A DNA stretch of 64,000 nt from Bradyrhizobium australiense. Lineage in GTDB: Bacteria > Pseudomonadota > Alphaproteobacteria > Rhizobiales > Xanthobacteraceae. The DNA lies in assembly GCF_013114825.1 (NCBI RefSeq), contig NZ_JAAVLX010000003.1:620001-684000 (forward strand). The letters are read 5' to 3'. Position 1 is the first letter of the stretch, and every line of letters begins with the position of its first letter. Shown here piece by piece: positions 29,386-39,713 of this stretch. The notes under the pieces are model-generated. The model saw only the letters and a list, made by a program, of their open reading frames with translations, searched no databases and had not been told where the DNA came from. The position numbers and the translations under genes were made by a program.

Positions 29386-30318
29386 ATGCCGCTTCGCCTG
29401 ATTTTCATGGGCACGCCTGATTTCGCAGTGCCGACGCTGCTCGAACTCGTGGCCCACGGCCATGAGCTCGTGGCCGTCTACACCCGCGCGCCGAAGCCGG
29501 CCGGGCGCGGCATGAAAATGCAGCCCACGCCGATCGAAGAAGAAGCGCGGCGGCTCGGCATTCCGGTGCTGACGCCGAGCACGCTGAAAACGCCAGAAGC
29601 GCTTGGCGAATTCCGCGCGCAAAATGCCGATGCGGCGGTCGTCGTCGCCTACGGCATGATCCTGCCGCAGGCCATTCTCGACGCGCCGCGCTACGGCTGC
29701 TTCAATCTGCACGCTTCGCTGCTGCCGCGCTGGCGCGGCGCCGCTCCGATCAACCGCGCCATCATGGCGGGCGATGCCGAGACCGGCGTGATGGTGATGA
29801 AGATGGATATCGGCCTCGACACTGGCGACATCGCGATGGCGGAGCGGCTGGCGATCACGGACAGCATGACCGCCGCCGACCTGCACGACGCGCTGGCGTC
29901 GCTCGGGGCCGATCTGATGGTGCGCGCGATGGGCGGGCTCGAGCGCGGCGGGCTGCAACTCACCAAGCAGAGCGAAGACGGTGTGACCTACGCCGCCAAG
30001 ATCGACAAGACTGAGGCGCGGATCGATTGGAAGCGGCCGGCGCGCGAGGTGCTGCGGCATATTCACGGGCTGTCGCCGTTTCCCGGCGCCTGGTGCGAGA
30101 TCGCAACCGATGGCGAGCCGGCGCGTATCAAGATTTTGCGCTGTGAGTTGGCGAACGGTGCGGGTGCGCCCGGCGATGTGCTGGATGATAATCTTGCTAT
30201 CGCCTGCGGCGATCGCGCCATTCGCATTGTCGAATTGCAGCGCGCCGGCAAGGCCCCGATGAAGGCCGCAGATTTCCTGCGCGGCACGTCGCTGAAGCCT
30301 CCTGCGCGGCTAGACTGA
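29386..30318 (+). CDS. fmt: Methionyl-tRNA formyltransferase
   Basis: Formylates initiator Met-tRNA using 10-formyl-tetrahydrofolate. The 310-residue protein starts [18 protein letters not shown], has [17 protein letters not shown] with the catalytic Asn and His, and [12 protein letters not shown] with the catalytic Asp; the C-terminal tRNA-binding domain has [10 protein letters not shown]. The stop TGA (30316-30318) overlaps the truA ATG, so fmt and truA are translationally coupled. Confidence 0.97.
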   Translation: MPLRLIFMGTPDFAVPTLLELVAHGHELVAVYTRAPKPAGRGMKMQPTPIEEEARRLGIPVLTPSTLKTPEALGEFRAQNADAAVVVAYGMILPQAILDAPRYGCFNLHASLLPRWRGAAPINRAIMAGDAETGVMVMKMDIGLDTGDIAMAERLAITDSMTAADLHDALASLGADLMVRAMGGLERGGLQLTKQSEDGVTYAAKIDKTEARIDWKRPAREVLRHIHGLSPFPGAWCEIATDGEPARIKILRCELANGAGAPGDVLDDNLAIACGDRAIRIVELQRAGKAPMKAADFLRGTSLKPPARLD

Positions 30319-31055
30319 TGCCCCGCTATAAGCTCATCATCGAATATGACGGCACGCCGTTTTCCGGCTGGCAGATCCAGGACAACGCGCCGACCGTGCA
30401 GGGTGCGATGGAAGCCGCGGTGAAGGCGATCTGCGGCGAGGACGTGCGCGTCCATGGCTCGGGCCGCACTGATGCCGGCGTGCACGCGCTGGGGCAGGTC
30501 GCTCATTGCGATATAAAAAAGCCGTTTCCGCCGGGCCGCCTGCGCGACGGCTTGAACGCGCATCTGCGGCCGCATCCAATCGGCGTGTTGTCGGCCGACA
30601 TTGTGGCCGACGATTTCGAAGCGCGCTTCTCCGCCAAGCGGCGGCACTATCGCTACCGCATCACTAACCATCGGGCCAATCTTGCGCTCGACATCAAGCG
30701 GAGCTGGCGCGTGCCGCGCCATCTCAATACGGATGCGATGGACGCAGCGGCCAAAAGGCTGCTCGGCAAGCACGATTTCACCACCTTTCGCGACACCGAA
30801 TGCCAGGCCAAATCGCCGGAGAAGACGCTCGACCAGCTCGACGTGATCAGGGACGGCGATAATGTTTCGATCCTGACCTCGGCGCGCTCGTTCCTGCACA
30901 GCCAGGTGCGCTCGATGGTGGGCTCGCTGGTCTGGGTCGGCGAAGGCCGCTGGAGCGCCGATGACATCGCCGCAGCCCTCGCCGCCCGTAACCGCGCCGC
31001 CTGCGGCCCCGTCGCGCCGCCGGAGGGGCTCTATCTGGTGCGGGTGGAGTACTAG
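30318..31055 (+). CDS. truA: tRNA pseudouridine(38-40) synthase TruA
   Basis: Makes pseudouridine at positions 38-40 of tRNA anticodon arms. The 245-residue protein starts [19 protein letters not shown], carries the catalytic-Asp motif [14 protein letters not shown] near residue 50, RHYRYRI, and the C-terminal [14 protein letters not shown] 30318-30320 overlaps the fmt stop. A repeat follows. Confidence 0.97.
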   Translation: MPRYKLIIEYDGTPFSGWQIQDNAPTVQGAMEAAVKAICGEDVRVHGSGRTDAGVHALGQVAHCDIKKPFPPGRLRDGLNAHLRPHPIGVLSADIVADDFEARFSAKRRHYRYRITNHRANLALDIKRSWRVPRHLNTDAMDAAAKRLLGKHDFTTFRDTECQAKSPEKTLDQLDVIRDGDNVSILTSARSFLHSQVRSMVGSLVWVGEGRWSADDIAAALAARNRAACGPVAPPEGLYLVRVEY

Positions 31056-31080
31056 GTTACGCAGCCTCCGCACACTCAAA

Positions 31081-31181
31081 GTCATACCCCGCGAAGGCGG
31101 GGTATCCAGTACGCCGCGGCTTCAGTGATTGAACCGGGATGTCACGGCGTACTGGATCGTCCGCCTTCGCGGACGATGACA
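31081..31181. repeat. Palindromic repeat, family B
   Basis: gtcataccccgcgaaggcgg and cgtccgccttcgcggacgat arms with the ccagtacgccgcgg and gtactggatc blocks, between convergent truA and dapE. Confidence 0.9.
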
Positions 31182-31186
31182 GCTCG

Positions 31187-32341
31187 TTACCCAAAATACC
31201 GCTCCAGCACGCCGCGATAAATCTTCGTCAGCTTCTCCAAATCCGACACCGGCGTGCGCTCGTCGATCTGGTGCATGGTCTGGCCGACCAGACCGAATTC
31301 GATCACCGGGCAATAACCTGAGATGAAGCGCGCGTCCGACGTGCCGCCGGAGGTGGAGAGTTCCGGCTTGCGCCCGGTGACTTCCTCGATCGCGCTTACC
31401 GCAAGATCGGTGAACGCGCCGGGTTTGGTTACGAACACGTTGGAGTTGGAATATTCCCATACGATGCGGGCGCGTATGCGGTTGCCGCAGGCTTTTGCCA
31501 GCCGCTCCTCGACCAGGGCGCGCAAGCTTTCCTGTGTGTGGTTGTCGTTGTAGCGGATGTTGAACTTTGCGCGCGCCTGTCCGGGTATCACGTTGCTTGC
31601 GGTGTTACCGACATCTACCGAGGTGAACTCGAGGTTGGAGGCCTGGAATTGCGCGCTGCCGTGGTCGAGCGGCTCGTCGGAGAGCGCCACGATCAGCCGC
31701 GAAATGTCCGGCACCGGGTTCGAGGCGCGGTGCGGATAGGCGACATGGCCCTGCACACCGTCGACATAGAGCGTGCCGGATTGCGAGCCGCGGCGGCCGA
31801 TCTTGATGCAGTCACCGAGCACTTCGACGTTCGAGGGCTCGCCGAGCACGCAATGGTCGAATTTCTCGCCGCGCTCGGCGCACCACTTTAGCAGCTTGAT
31901 GGTGCCGTTAACGGAAATGTCCTCTTCGTCGCCGGTGATCAAAAACGAGATCGAGCCTTTAGGCTTGCCGCCGTTATCGGCGAGATATTGCAGCACGGCG
32001 GCGACGCTGCAGGCGATGCCGCCCTTCATGTCGACCGCGCCGCGGCCATAAAGGAAACCTTCCTTGACCTCACCGGAGAACGCGCCGTGCGTCCACGCGG
32101 CCTCGTCGCCGGGTGGCACCACGTCGGTATGGCCGGCAAAGGTGATATGCGGCGCCTCGGTGCCGATCCGGGCGTAGAGATTATCGATATCGGCGGTGCC
32201 TGGCTCGCCGAAGGTGACGCGATGCACCTCGAAGCCGGCGTCTTTCAGGAGGCGTTCGAGCACGCCGAGCGCACCGGCATCGGCGGGAGTGACAGAGGGG
32301 CAGCGCACGAGGTCGCGGGTGATGGAAACGGCGTCATTCAT
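31187..32341 (-). CDS. dapE: Succinyl-diaminopimelate desuccinylase
   Basis: Hydrolyses N-succinyl-L,L-diaminopimelate in the lysine/peptidoglycan pathway. The 384-residue M20-type zinc enzyme has [13 protein letters not shown] (His and Asp ligands), [13 protein letters not shown] (bridging Asp), [12 protein letters not shown] (catalytic Glu) and GGTSDARFI near the C-terminus. ATG 32339-32341 is preferred; a GTG five codons upstream (32354-32356) is the alternative. Last gene of the dapD-dapE run on this strand, though two palindromes lie between them. Confidence 0.95.
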   Translation of the reverse strand: MNDAVSITRDLVRCPSVTPADAGALGVLERLLKDAGFEVHRVTFGEPGTADIDNLYARIGTEAPHITFAGHTDVVPPGDEAAWTHGAFSGEVKEGFLYGRGAVDMKGGIACSVAAVLQYLADNGGKPKGSISFLITGDEEDISVNGTIKLLKWCAERGEKFDHCVLGEPSNVEVLGDCIKIGRRGSQSGTLYVDGVQGHVAYPHRASNPVPDISRLIVALSDEPLDHGSAQFQASNLEFTSVDVGNTASNVIPGQARAKFNIRYNDNHTQESLRALVEERLAKACGNRIRARIVWEYSNSNVFVTKPGAFTDLAVSAIEEVTGRKPELSTSGGTSDARFISGYCPVIEFGLVGQTMHQIDERTPVSDLEKLTKIYRGVLERYFG

Positions 32342-32373
32342 ACCCCGGCTTAACACGCCAAACCGGCGGCGGG

Positions 32374-32540
32374 CTAGTGCTGCCGATTTGAACTCCTACA
32401 GCGCAAGCCGCGAGTTCGGTTGGGGACTTCAAATCGAAAAGCGGCACTAGAATCGTGAATCTGCTAATGCCCATTGCTTTCCGAAGTTCGCGAAAAGATA
32501 GTCGCCGCGAGTGAAGGCGAACTTCGGAAGTGGGCATTAG
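32374..32540. repeat. Two adjacent long palindromes between dapE and dapD
   Basis: The first pairs ctagtgctgccgatttgaa (from about 32374) with ttcaaatcgaaaagcggcac-tag (to about 32451). The second pairs gctaatgcccattgctttcc-gaag (from about 32464) with cttcggaagtgggcattagc (to about 32540). Neither matches families A-D. Together they fill most of the 280-base dapE-dapD gap. Confidence 0.75.
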
Positions 32541-32622
32541 CCTTGTGCGGCACCATTTCGATCTCGCGCCGATGGTCCGAGCGCCGCCCGATGTCGCGCG
32601 GCGGCTCCGGCCTCCAGTTCGA

Positions 32623-33468
32623 TCAGTCCCGCAGCAATTCGTTGATGCTGGTCTTGGCGCGGGTGCGCTCGTCGACGCGCTTGACGATCACGGCGCAGGC
32701 GGTGGACGGGCCGGGCTGGCCGTTTTTCATGGGCCTGCCGGGCAGTGCGCCGGGAACCACAACCGAATATTCCGGGACCTCGCCGATGAAGGTTTCGCCG
32801 GTTTCGCGGTCAACGATCTTGGTGGAGGCGCCGAGGAACACGCCCATCGCGAGCACGGCGCCCTTGCGCACGATCACGCCTTCGGCGACTTCCGAGCGCG
32901 CGCCGATGAAGCAATCGTCCTCGACGATGACGGGTTCGGCCTGCAGCGGCTCGAGTACGCCGCCGATGCCGACGCCGCCCGAAACATGCACGCGCTTGCC
33001 GATCTGCGCGCAGCTTCCGACCGTCGACCATGTGTCGATCATGGTCGCTTCATCGACATAGGCGCCGAGATTGACGAAGGACGGCATCAGCACGACGTTG
33101 CGGGCGATGAACGCGGAGCGGCGCACGATCGCGCCGGGCACTGCGCGAAAACCGGCATCGCGAAACCGGTTCTCGCCCCAGCCCTCGAACTTCGAGGGTA
33201 CCTTGTCCCACCACGATGCCTTGCCGGGGCCGCCCGGAATCGCGCCCATGTCGTTAAGGCGGAACGACAGCAGCACGGCCTTCTTCAGCCACTGATTGAC
33301 CTTCCACTTGCCGCTGGCCTCACGCTCGGCAACGCGGGCCTCGCCCTTGTCGAGCAGATCGAGCGCATGATCCACGGCCTCGCGAACCTCGCCCTTGGTT
33401 GCCGTCGAAATGCCGTCGCGGGCATGGAAGGCGGAATTGACGGTGGATTCGAGCGCGGACAGGGACAT
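32623..33468 (-). CDS. dapD: 2,3,4,5-tetrahydropyridine-2,6-dicarboxylate N-succinyltransferase
   Basis: Succinylates tetrahydrodipicolinate in diaminopimelate synthesis. The 281-residue protein has the DapD N-terminal helices, then a left-handed beta-helix with hexapeptide repeats ([19 protein letters not shown], then [19 protein letters not shown], then [12 protein letters not shown]). Start ATG 33466-33468 (MSLSALES) has GAGGAAA eight bases ahead; the open frame runs to 33552 but the extra 28 residues are not family-like. Functional partner dapE lies downstream. Confidence 0.96.
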   Translation of the reverse strand: MSLSALESTVNSAFHARDGISTATKGEVREAVDHALDLLDKGEARVAEREASGKWKVNQWLKKAVLLSFRLNDMGAIPGGPGKASWWDKVPSKFEGWGENRFRDAGFRAVPGAIVRRSAFIARNVVLMPSFVNLGAYVDEATMIDTWSTVGSCAQIGKRVHVSGGVGIGGVLEPLQAEPVIVEDDCFIGARSEVAEGVIVRKGAVLAMGVFLGASTKIVDRETGETFIGEVPEYSVVVPGALPGRPMKNGQPGPSTACAVIVKRVDERTRAKTSINELLRD

Positions 33469-33543
33469 CGGGATTTCCTCGGGAGAGCGGGCAAGGGTGG
33501 GCTTTTTCGGGATTTGGCGGGGGAGAGTCAAGGCAAACTCTCC

Positions 33544-33643
33544 CGTCGTCACCCGCGAAGGCGGGTGACCCAGTACGCCGCGGCCGCTGTAACTGAACGG
33601 GACGGCGGTGATTACTGGATACCCCGCTTTCGCGGGGTATGAC
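33544..33643. repeat. Palindromic repeat, family B
   Basis: cgtcacccgcgaaggcgggt and accccgctttcgcggggtat arms with ccagtacgccgcgg and attactggat, between dapD and the HAD gene. Confidence 0.9.
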
Positions 33644-33657
33644 AGTTGGAGGTGGGG

Positions 33658-34350
33658 CTACTTCCTGCTCAACCTCTCCAAAAACCCGGTCAAATCATCC
33701 GTGACATGATCGACGTAGGCGGCATCGCGGCCTTCCAACTCCCAGTCCTCGCGCACGACTTCCTTGGCGCCGTCGGGCACCACAAGCACCGTGGTCATGC
33801 CGAGCTGGTGCGGCACCACGAGGTTGCGGGCGAGATCCTCGAACATCGCGGCTTTCGCGGGATCGACCCCGTGGACGCGCAGGAACCTGTCGTAGGTCTG
33901 TGGCGCCGGCTTCGGCTCCAGTTCGGCGGCGATGATGTCGAACACCGCCTCGAAATGCTCGCCGATGCCGAGCCGCGCCAGCACCGCGCCGGCATGGTCG
34001 GTCGAGCCGTTGGTCAGGATCAGCTTGCGTCCGGGAAGTCTTGCGATCGCAGCCCCCATCGCCGGATTCGGCTCCAGCGGTGAGTGATCGATCTGGTGAA
34101 CATAGGCGAGGTAATCGTCGGCGCGCACGCCGTGCTCGGTCATCATGCCGCGCATGCTGGTGCCGTAGCGGCGATAATAGTCCTTCTGGATCACGCGGGC
34201 TTCTGCCGCGGAGATCTTTAAGTACGCGCTGATGAACTCACCGATCCGCGTATCGACCTGCTGCCACAGATTGACGTGGTGCGGGTAGAGCGTGTTGTCG
34301 AGATCGAACACCCAGGTGTCGATATGCGTGAAGGGGCGGGGGGAATTCAT
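33658..34350 (-). CDS. HAD-family pyrimidine 5'-nucleotidase (SDT1/TIGR01993-like)
   Basis: A 230-residue haloacid-dehalogenase hydrolase. Motif I is WVFDLDNTLYPH (nucleophile Asp and acid/base Asp), motif II is LTNGSTDH, motif III has EPKPAPQTY (Lys), and motif IV is MFEDLARNL. The DLDNTLYP start and cap segment match the pyrimidine 5'-nucleotidase subgroup, which dephosphorylates UMP and CMP; exact substrate is uncertain. ATG 34348-34350 is preferred over GTG 34357-34359. Same strand as dapD and the DUF1036 gene but bounded by repeats on both sides. Confidence 0.87.
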   Translation of the reverse strand: MNSPRPFTHIDTWVFDLDNTLYPHHVNLWQQVDTRIGEFISAYLKISAAEARVIQKDYYRRYGTSMRGMMTEHGVRADDYLAYVHQIDHSPLEPNPAMGAAIARLPGRKLILTNGSTDHAGAVLARLGIGEHFEAVFDIIAAELEPKPAPQTYDRFLRVHGVDPAKAAMFEDLARNLVVPHQLGMTTVLVVPDGAKEVVREDWELEGRDAAYVDHVTDDLTGFLERLSRK

Positions 34351-34375
34351 TTTTGTCACTGCCCTATCTACCCGT

Positions 34376-34491
34376 GGTCCCTGCGAACGCAGGGACCCAT
34401 ACGCCGCGGCGCATTGCCTTTGGTCGCGGGTGGCGTCGTAGCCAAAACTCGGTTCGGTGGTTATGGGTCCCTGCGTTCGCAGGGACGACGA
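34376..34491. repeat. Palindromic repeat, family B variant
   Basis: tccctgcgaacgcagggacc-cat with acgccgcggcg, closing with atgggtccctgcgttcgcag. It keeps the acgccgcgg block of family B but has a different outer arm. Confidence 0.85.
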
Positions 34492-34509
34492 TGGAATTAA
34501 GAGCGTGCA

Positions 34510-35595
34510 TCACGGCATCGCAAATCGCAGCGTCTTGCCGCCGCTACTCATGTCGACCGGCGCAAATCCGATTGCCGCCAGCCCGCGGGTGCCGCAGTCG
34601 CCCTGTTCGGATATCTCGAACTTGCTTTCGCGCGTGCAGAGCTCTTTCGGGCCGCCCCAGTTCAAGGGCTTGTCCCGGTATTTGATAGCGCGGTTTTCGC
34701 CGTCGACGGCCTCGGCAAAACTGTAGACCTGTTTGGGCTGGCCGATCACATCGGGATGCAGGCACTTGCCGGGATCGATGCGGTACCAACCGCGGCTGGT
34801 CAACGCCTTGCCGTCATCGGTTGCAACCGCCGCCATGACCTTGTGCGGCGTGTCGTTGCACCAGGTCAGCCCGCTGGAGGAGGGCTTTTGCACGGCGTCG
34901 ATCATGGTGGTGAAGAAATTTTGCGACTGCACGATTTCGGCCGCCAGCCCGCGGCTTTTCAGGAATGCGCTCAAAGCTCCTTGCGTCTTCGGCCCGTCGA
35001 CGCCGTCGATCGGGGCGGCGTCATAGCCTGCGATCACAAGCAGCCGCTGGATGCCGGCGAGCCGCGCCTGCTCGTCGTCATACTCGGAATCCTCGGCCAG
35101 ATAGGCGACCAGATTGCCGTCGTCGGTTCGCGTCGGCGTGATCTGGGTGAACGGCGCCGGCGTCTGGTTGCCGCGGCACTGGCGGGCAGCGGCGATAACG
35201 AAATTATCCGGCGCGATGCACAGCGTGTCGCTGCCGTTCTGCGGGATAGGCGAGGCGCCGTAGACGCCGAGCGCACGCGCGTTCAACAAAATACGGTCGG
35301 CGGTCAGCGCGCCCTGCAGCACCACGCGGCAGGCGGCCGGATCGATCCGGAACCAGCCGCGCGTCGCGGTCGCCGATTTCTCGTCGATGCCGATCGCGGC
35401 CTCGACGACATAGCTCATGCGGTTGCAGAGTTTTAGGTCGGCGAAGGCGGGCAGGTAGGAGACGAACAGCGAGATCGCCGCGGCCGGCAGCGACATCAGG
35501 AAGCCTGCGAATGACGAGCGCGGTTGTTGCGATGCCCGCCGCTCGTCATGCCCGGCCATGACAGCCTTTCTGCGCTTCGCCGCTGTGCTCATCAC
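34510..35595 (-). CDS. Exported protein with two DUF1036 domains around a peptidoglycan-binding-like domain
   Basis: A 361-residue protein with an N-terminal hydrophobic segment (about residues 30-52) that should export or anchor it. Two DUF1036 repeats are visible: [16 protein letters not shown]...[12 protein letters not shown] at residues 53-90, and [16 protein letters not shown]...[12 protein letters not shown] at about residues 243-280. Between them residues about 175-215 ([27 protein letters not shown] in pieces) form a PG_binding_1 fold. Start overlaps the argB stop by four bases (35592-35595), so it is coupled to argB. Function unknown; an envelope role is likely. Confidence 0.8.
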   Translation of the reverse strand: MMSTAAKRRKAVMAGHDERRASQQPRSSFAGFLMSLPAAAISLFVSYLPAFADLKLCNRMSYVVEAAIGIDEKSATATRGWFRIDPAACRVVLQGALTADRILLNARALGVYGASPIPQNGSDTLCIAPDNFVIAAARQCRGNQTPAPFTQITPTRTDDGNLVAYLAEDSEYDDEQARLAGIQRLLVIAGYDAAPIDGVDGPKTQGALSAFLKSRGLAAEIVQSQNFFTTMIDAVQKPSSSGLTWCNDTPHKVMAAVATDDGKALTSRGWYRIDPGKCLHPDVIGQPKQVYSFAEAVDGENRAIKYRDKPLNWGGPKELCTRESKFEISEQGDCGTRGLAAIGFAPVDMSSGGKTLRFAMP

Positions 35596-36488
35596 TTATG
35601 GATCAGCGTGCCGGTGCCCTGATTGGTGAACAACTCCAGGAGCACCGCGTGCCGCATCTTGCCGTCGATGATGACGACGCCCTGCACGCCCTGTTCGAGC
35701 GCGTAGATGCAGGTCTCGACTTTCGGGATCATGCCGCCGGAAATCGTGCCGTCGGCGATCAGCTTTCGCGCGTCCTTCACCGACAATTCCGGAATCAGCT
35801 TCTTCGACTTGTCGAGCACGCCGGGAACGTCGGTCAACAGCAACAGCCGCTTCGCCTTGAGCGCACCGGCCACCGCGCCGGCAAAGGTGTCGGCGTTGAT
35901 GTTGAGCGTATGCCCGTCATGTGAGGTCGCCAGCGGTGCCAGCACCGGGATCAGCTCATGGCCGATCAACTGGTTCAACAGCGTCAGGTCGACCTTATCG
36001 GGATCGCCGACGAAGCCGAGATCGATCGCCTTCTCGATGTTGGAATCCGGATCGATCATGGTGCGCGAGGTCTTGGTCGCCTTCACCATGTTGCCGTCCT
36101 TGCCGGATAGCCCCACAGCCTTGCCGCCGGCTTCATTGATATAGCCGACGAGCTGCTTGTTCACCGAGCCCGCCAGCACCATCTCGACGATCTCGATGGT
36201 GGCGGCATCCGTGATGCGAAGCCCGGCGGCAAATTCGGACTGGATGCCGAGCCGCTTGAGCATGGTCGCGATCTGCGGACCGCCCCCATGCACCACCACC
36301 GGATTGATCGCGGTCTGCTCCAGAAGAACGATGTCGCGCGCAAACGCCTTGGCGGTTTCCTCCGCGCCCATGGCGTGGCCGCCATATTTGATGACGATGG
36401 TTTCCTCGTCATATTGCTGCATATGCGGGAGCGCTTCCGACAGGATGCGGGCCTGATCGAGCGGGCTGATATCTTGCGCTGAGGTCAT
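35592..36488 (-). CDS. argB: Acetylglutamate kinase
   Basis: Phosphorylates N-acetylglutamate, second step of arginine synthesis. The 298-residue amino-acid kinase has [10 protein letters not shown] (ATP phosphate-binding Lys), [31 protein letters not shown] and [11 protein letters not shown]. The open frame extends to 36623, but ATG 36486-36488 ([13 protein letters not shown]) is the family start. Presence of the helical N-terminal extension fits the arginine-sensitive hexameric type (inference). Downstream gene overlaps its stop. Confidence 0.96.
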   Translation of the reverse strand: MTSAQDISPLDQARILSEALPHMQQYDEETIVIKYGGHAMGAEETAKAFARDIVLLEQTAINPVVVHGGGPQIATMLKRLGIQSEFAAGLRITDAATIEIVEMVLAGSVNKQLVGYINEAGGKAVGLSGKDGNMVKATKTSRTMIDPDSNIEKAIDLGFVGDPDKVDLTLLNQLIGHELIPVLAPLATSHDGHTLNINADTFAGAVAGALKAKRLLLLTDVPGVLDKSKKLIPELSVKDARKLIADGTISGGMIPKVETCIYALEQGVQGVVIIDGKMRHAVLLELFTNQGTGTLIHK

Positions 36489-36575
36489 GAAGCGGATCTC
36501 GCCATTCCGGATGTCGGGCCGGGTTCTAACCGATTGGCGCGCAGGGCGCAAAGTGGGGAATTGCGGAGTCCGTCG

Positions 36576-36667
36576 TGCGTAGCCCGGATGGAGCGAAGCG
36601 AAATCCGGGGCCGTTCCGTCCATGGATGCAGCCTTTCCGGATTGCGCTTCGCTCCATCCGGGCTGCG
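36576..36667. repeat. Palindromic repeat, family C
   Basis: gcgtagcccggatggagcga and ttgcgcttcgctccatccgg-gct arms, between DUF423 and argB on the same strand. Confidence 0.87.
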
Positions 36668-36671
36668 GAAT

Positions 36672-37043
36672 CTACCCCAGCCTCGGCCATGCCGCCGCGA
36701 CGGCCAGCGCCAGCCAGCTTGCGATCAGCAGTGTCCCCCCGGTCGGCGCGGCCATCGGGAAGAGGCCGTGGTCGGCATAGTGCCGCAGTGTCAAATCGCC
36801 GGCGAACAGGACCGCTGCGAGAACAAAGCCGAAAGCGGCCGCGATGCCGATTTTTGCGTGAAGGATGCCGCGCTCGGCCAATGCGACGGCACTTAATACT
36901 GCGCTGGCGTGAAACAACAGCATCGACGACGCCGACACCAGCCGCGAGGCGTCAGCGCCATGGGCGGAGGCGGCCGCCAGCATGACGCCGTCGGCACCCA
37001 TGATCGCAGCGAGGCCGATCAGGATGCGGCAGGCGCGGTTCAT
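36672..37043 (-). CDS. DUF423 membrane protein
   Basis: A 123-residue inner-membrane protein with four hydrophobic segments. The GLAAIMGADGVMLAAASAH start, the FHASAVLSAVALAERG middle and the PTGGTLLIASWLALAVAAA end match the small DUF423 (YwdK-like) family of unknown function. The start codon overlaps the last base of engB (37043), so it is coupled to it. Confidence 0.87.
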   Translation of the reverse strand: MNRACRILIGLAAIMGADGVMLAAASAHGADASRLVSASSMLLFHASAVLSAVALAERGILHAKIGIAAAFGFVLAAVLFAGDLTLRHYADHGLFPMAAPTGGTLLIASWLALAVAAAWPRLG

Positions 37044-37693
37044 CAGCCGCGCTCTTTCAACAGGCGCACCATCGCGGCGCGCAATTCCGGCATGCCGGCA
37101 CCGGAGCGCGAGGACGTCACCAATACATCCGGAAACGCCGCCGGATGCTTGGCGAGGGCTGCCGTTGTCTCGGTGATATTCTTCTGAAGCTCAGCGGCCT
37201 TCACCTGATCCGCTTTCGTCAGCACGACCTGATAGCTTACTGCTGATTTATCCAGCGTCTTCAGCACGTCCTGGTCGAGATCCTTGATGCCGTGGCGCGC
37301 GTCGATCAGCACATATACCCTCGCCAGCGTGGCACGTCCCTGCAGGAATTGGTGAATCAGCCTGGTCCACGACGCAACCTGGGTCTTGGGCGCCGAGGCG
37401 TAGCCATAGCCGGGCATGTCGACCAGCCGAAGCCCGGCATTGTCGGGGCCGTCGAAGAAGATCAGTTCCTGGGTGCGGCCCGGCGTGTGCGAGGTGCGCG
37501 CCAGCGCGTTGCGGCCGGTCAGCGCGTTGATGAGACTCGATTTGCCGACGTTGGAGCGTCCGGCAAATGCAACCTCCACACCTGCCATCGGCGGCAGCGT
37601 TTCGATCGAGGGCGATGCCCAGACGAACTTCCATTCGCCAGCGAAGAGTTTTCGGCCCTCTTCGATCAGCTTCGCATCGGTTTCGGCGGTCAT
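37043..37693 (-). CDS. engB: Ribosome biogenesis GTPase YihA/YsxC
   Basis: A 216-residue TRAFAC GTPase needed for large-subunit assembly. G1 is AFAGRSNVGKSSL (about residue 45), G2 Thr lies in ARTSHTPGRTQ, G3 is LVDMPGYGYA, G4 is VLTKADQVK and G5 is TSSRSGAG. Position downstream of yidC in the rpmH-rnpA-yidC block is the usual alphaproteobacterial order. A family A repeat separates it from yidC. Confidence 0.96.
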   Translation of the reverse strand: MTAETDAKLIEEGRKLFAGEWKFVWASPSIETLPPMAGVEVAFAGRSNVGKSSLINALTGRNALARTSHTPGRTQELIFFDGPDNAGLRLVDMPGYGYASAPKTQVASWTRLIHQFLQGRATLARVYVLIDARHGIKDLDQDVLKTLDKSAVSYQVVLTKADQVKAAELQKNITETTAALAKHPAAFPDVLVTSSRSGAGMPELRAAMVRLLKERG

Positions 37694-37718
37694 GCGAAGG
37701 TTTCTCGGTTCTTCACGC

Positions 37719-37802
37719 CGTCATTGCGAGGGGCGGAGCGACGAAGCAATCCATCTTTCCCCGTGCAGAGGCATGGATTGCTTCGCTTCGCTCGCAATGA
37801 CG
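37719..37802. repeat. Palindromic repeat, family A
   Basis: tcattgcgag...cgaagcaatccat on the left and atggattgcttcgcttcgct on the right, between yidC and engB. The left arm carries a small substitution block relative to the copy at 329-405. Confidence 0.85.
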
Positions 37803-37815
37803 AGGAGGGTGGCTA

Positions 37816-39693
37816 TCACGTCTTCTCGGCGGCCTTCTTTGGCGCGAACGTCGCCTTGAGATTGTCGAACAGCTCCACCTTCACGCCGTTCTTGCGCATG
37901 ATGTAGCTCTGCTGGATCACCGAGAGCAGGTTGTTCCAGGCCCAGTAGATCACCAGACCCGCGGGGAAGCCCGCCAGCATGAAGGTGAAAATCAGCGGCA
38001 TCCAGTCGAAGATCATCTTCTGTGTCGGATCGGGCGGCGTCGGGTTCAGCTTCATCTGGAACCACATCGTGATGCCCATGATGATGGGCCAGACGCCGAG
38101 CGCGAGGTAGGCGCCGAGCAGCGGCACATGCGTCGGATCGAACGGCAACAGCCCGAACAGGTTGAAGATCGTGGTCGGGTCGGGCGCCGAAAGGTCCTTG
38201 ATCCAGCCGTAGAACGGCGCGTGGCGCATTTCGATGGTGACGAACAGCACCTTGTAGAGCGAGAAGAATACCGGGATCTGCAACGCGACAGGAAGACAGC
38301 CCGCGATCGGGTTGATCTTCTCCTTGCGGTAGATCTCCATCATCTCCTGCTGCTGCTTCTGGCGGTCGTCGGGATAGCGCTCCTTCAGCGCGGCTAGTTG
38401 CGGCTGCACCGACTTCATCTTCGCCATCGAGGCATAGGACTTGTTGGCGAGCGGGTAGAACGCCAGCTTCACCAGCACCGTCACCAGCAGAATGGCGATG
38501 CCGAAATTGCCGAACAGGTGGAAGAAATAGTCGAGCGCCAGGAACATCGGCTTGGTGATGAAGTAGAACCAGCCCCAGTCGATCAACAGATCGAAATGGT
38601 TCAGCCCGAGCTGCTTGTTATAGCCGCCATGGCCGGCCAGCGGGAAATTGATGCCGACGACGCCGGCTTCCTTGGCTCCCGCAAACAGCCGCGCATTGGC
38701 GCTGCCGGTGCCGCCGATCGCAATGGTCTGCGGATCCTGCAGGTAATCGGTCTGATAGCGAACCTTGGGGCCCGGTTCTTCGGCGAGGAAGCGAGCCTTG
38801 AGGCGCGCTGACGTGTCGGGCAACAGCGCCGCGGCCCAATACTTGTCGGTAATCCCGAGCCAGCCGTTCGTCACATTAAATTCGAAGCCGCGCCCGCCAT
38901 TGCCCAGAACGGGCGCCTCGGCGACGGCCTTGTAGCCGTGTTCCTGCAGGCCCTTCTCACCGAGATAGCCGATCAGGCCTTCGTGCAGGATGTAGTAGCC
39001 CGAGACCTCCGGTGTGCCGTGGCGAGAGATCAGGGCGAATGGATAGAGTGTGACCGGCGCACTGCCGACGTTGGTAACGTCGTCCTTGATGGTGAAGAGA
39101 TAGCGATCGTCGACCGCAATGGTTCGGCGAAAGGTGAGGCCCTCGCCATTGTCGTATTTGAGCGTGATCGGGTGATCGGGCGTCAGGCTGCCGGAGCCCT
39201 CCTGCTGCCAGACTGTTTCGCGGTCGGGAAGCCGCGCTGCCGAGCCCGAGGCTGCGACCCAGCCGAACTCCGCGTAATAGGGGTGCGCGGTGTTCGAGGG
39301 CGAGAACAGCACGATCGCGGGCGATTTCGGATCGACGGTAGCGCGGAATTTCTCCAGCGACAGGTCGTCGATACGCGCGCCCTTCAGCGAGATGCTGCCG
39401 GAGACCCGCGGCGTCTCGATCTTGATGCGCGGATTGGCTGATATCGCGGTGTCGCGGCTGACGACCGGCTGGGCAGCGCCCGGCTGCTTGGCGGGTGTGC
39501 TGGCCGATGGCGTCGAGCCCGGCTGCGGGGCTGCGCCCGGGGTCGCCGGCGGCGACGACTTGTTGAGTTCAGCCTGGGTCTGGCTTTGCGCGCGCTGCCG
39601 CTCCATCTGCGGCATGTTGTAGAAATATTGCCAGGCGATCAGCACGAGGCCGGACAGAATGACGGCGAGGATGGTATTGCGGTTGTCGGTCAT
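37816..39693 (-). CDS. yidC: Membrane protein insertase YidC
   Basis: A 625-residue Oxa1-superfamily insertase. The first membrane segment is TILAVILSGLVLIAWQYFY; a long periplasmic domain (about residues 60-380) follows, then the five-segment C-terminal core with KPMFLALDYFFHLFGNFG, LVTVLVKLAFYPLANKSYASMAKMK-type text and PIAGCLPVALQIPVFFSLYKVL. The tail is basic, typical for ribosome contact. ATG 39691-39693 (MTDNRN) is chosen over the TTG at 39715-39717 that would overlap rnpA. yidD, often found between rnpA and yidC, is absent here. Confidence 0.96.
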   Translation of the reverse strand: MTDNRNTILAVILSGLVLIAWQYFYNMPQMERQRAQSQTQAELNKSSPPATPGAAPQPGSTPSASTPAKQPGAAQPVVSRDTAISANPRIKIETPRVSGSISLKGARIDDLSLEKFRATVDPKSPAIVLFSPSNTAHPYYAEFGWVAASGSAARLPDRETVWQQEGSGSLTPDHPITLKYDNGEGLTFRRTIAVDDRYLFTIKDDVTNVGSAPVTLYPFALISRHGTPEVSGYYILHEGLIGYLGEKGLQEHGYKAVAEAPVLGNGGRGFEFNVTNGWLGITDKYWAAALLPDTSARLKARFLAEEPGPKVRYQTDYLQDPQTIAIGGTGSANARLFAGAKEAGVVGINFPLAGHGGYNKQLGLNHFDLLIDWGWFYFITKPMFLALDYFFHLFGNFGIAILLVTVLVKLAFYPLANKSYASMAKMKSVQPQLAALKERYPDDRQKQQQEMMEIYRKEKINPIAGCLPVALQIPVFFSLYKVLFVTIEMRHAPFYGWIKDLSAPDPTTIFNLFGLLPFDPTHVPLLGAYLALGVWPIIMGITMWFQMKLNPTPPDPTQKMIFDWMPLIFTFMLAGFPAGLVIYWAWNNLLSVIQQSYIMRKNGVKVELFDNLKATFAPKKAAEKT

Positions 39694-39713
39694 CGGGTTT
39701 GGGGTCTCGCCAT

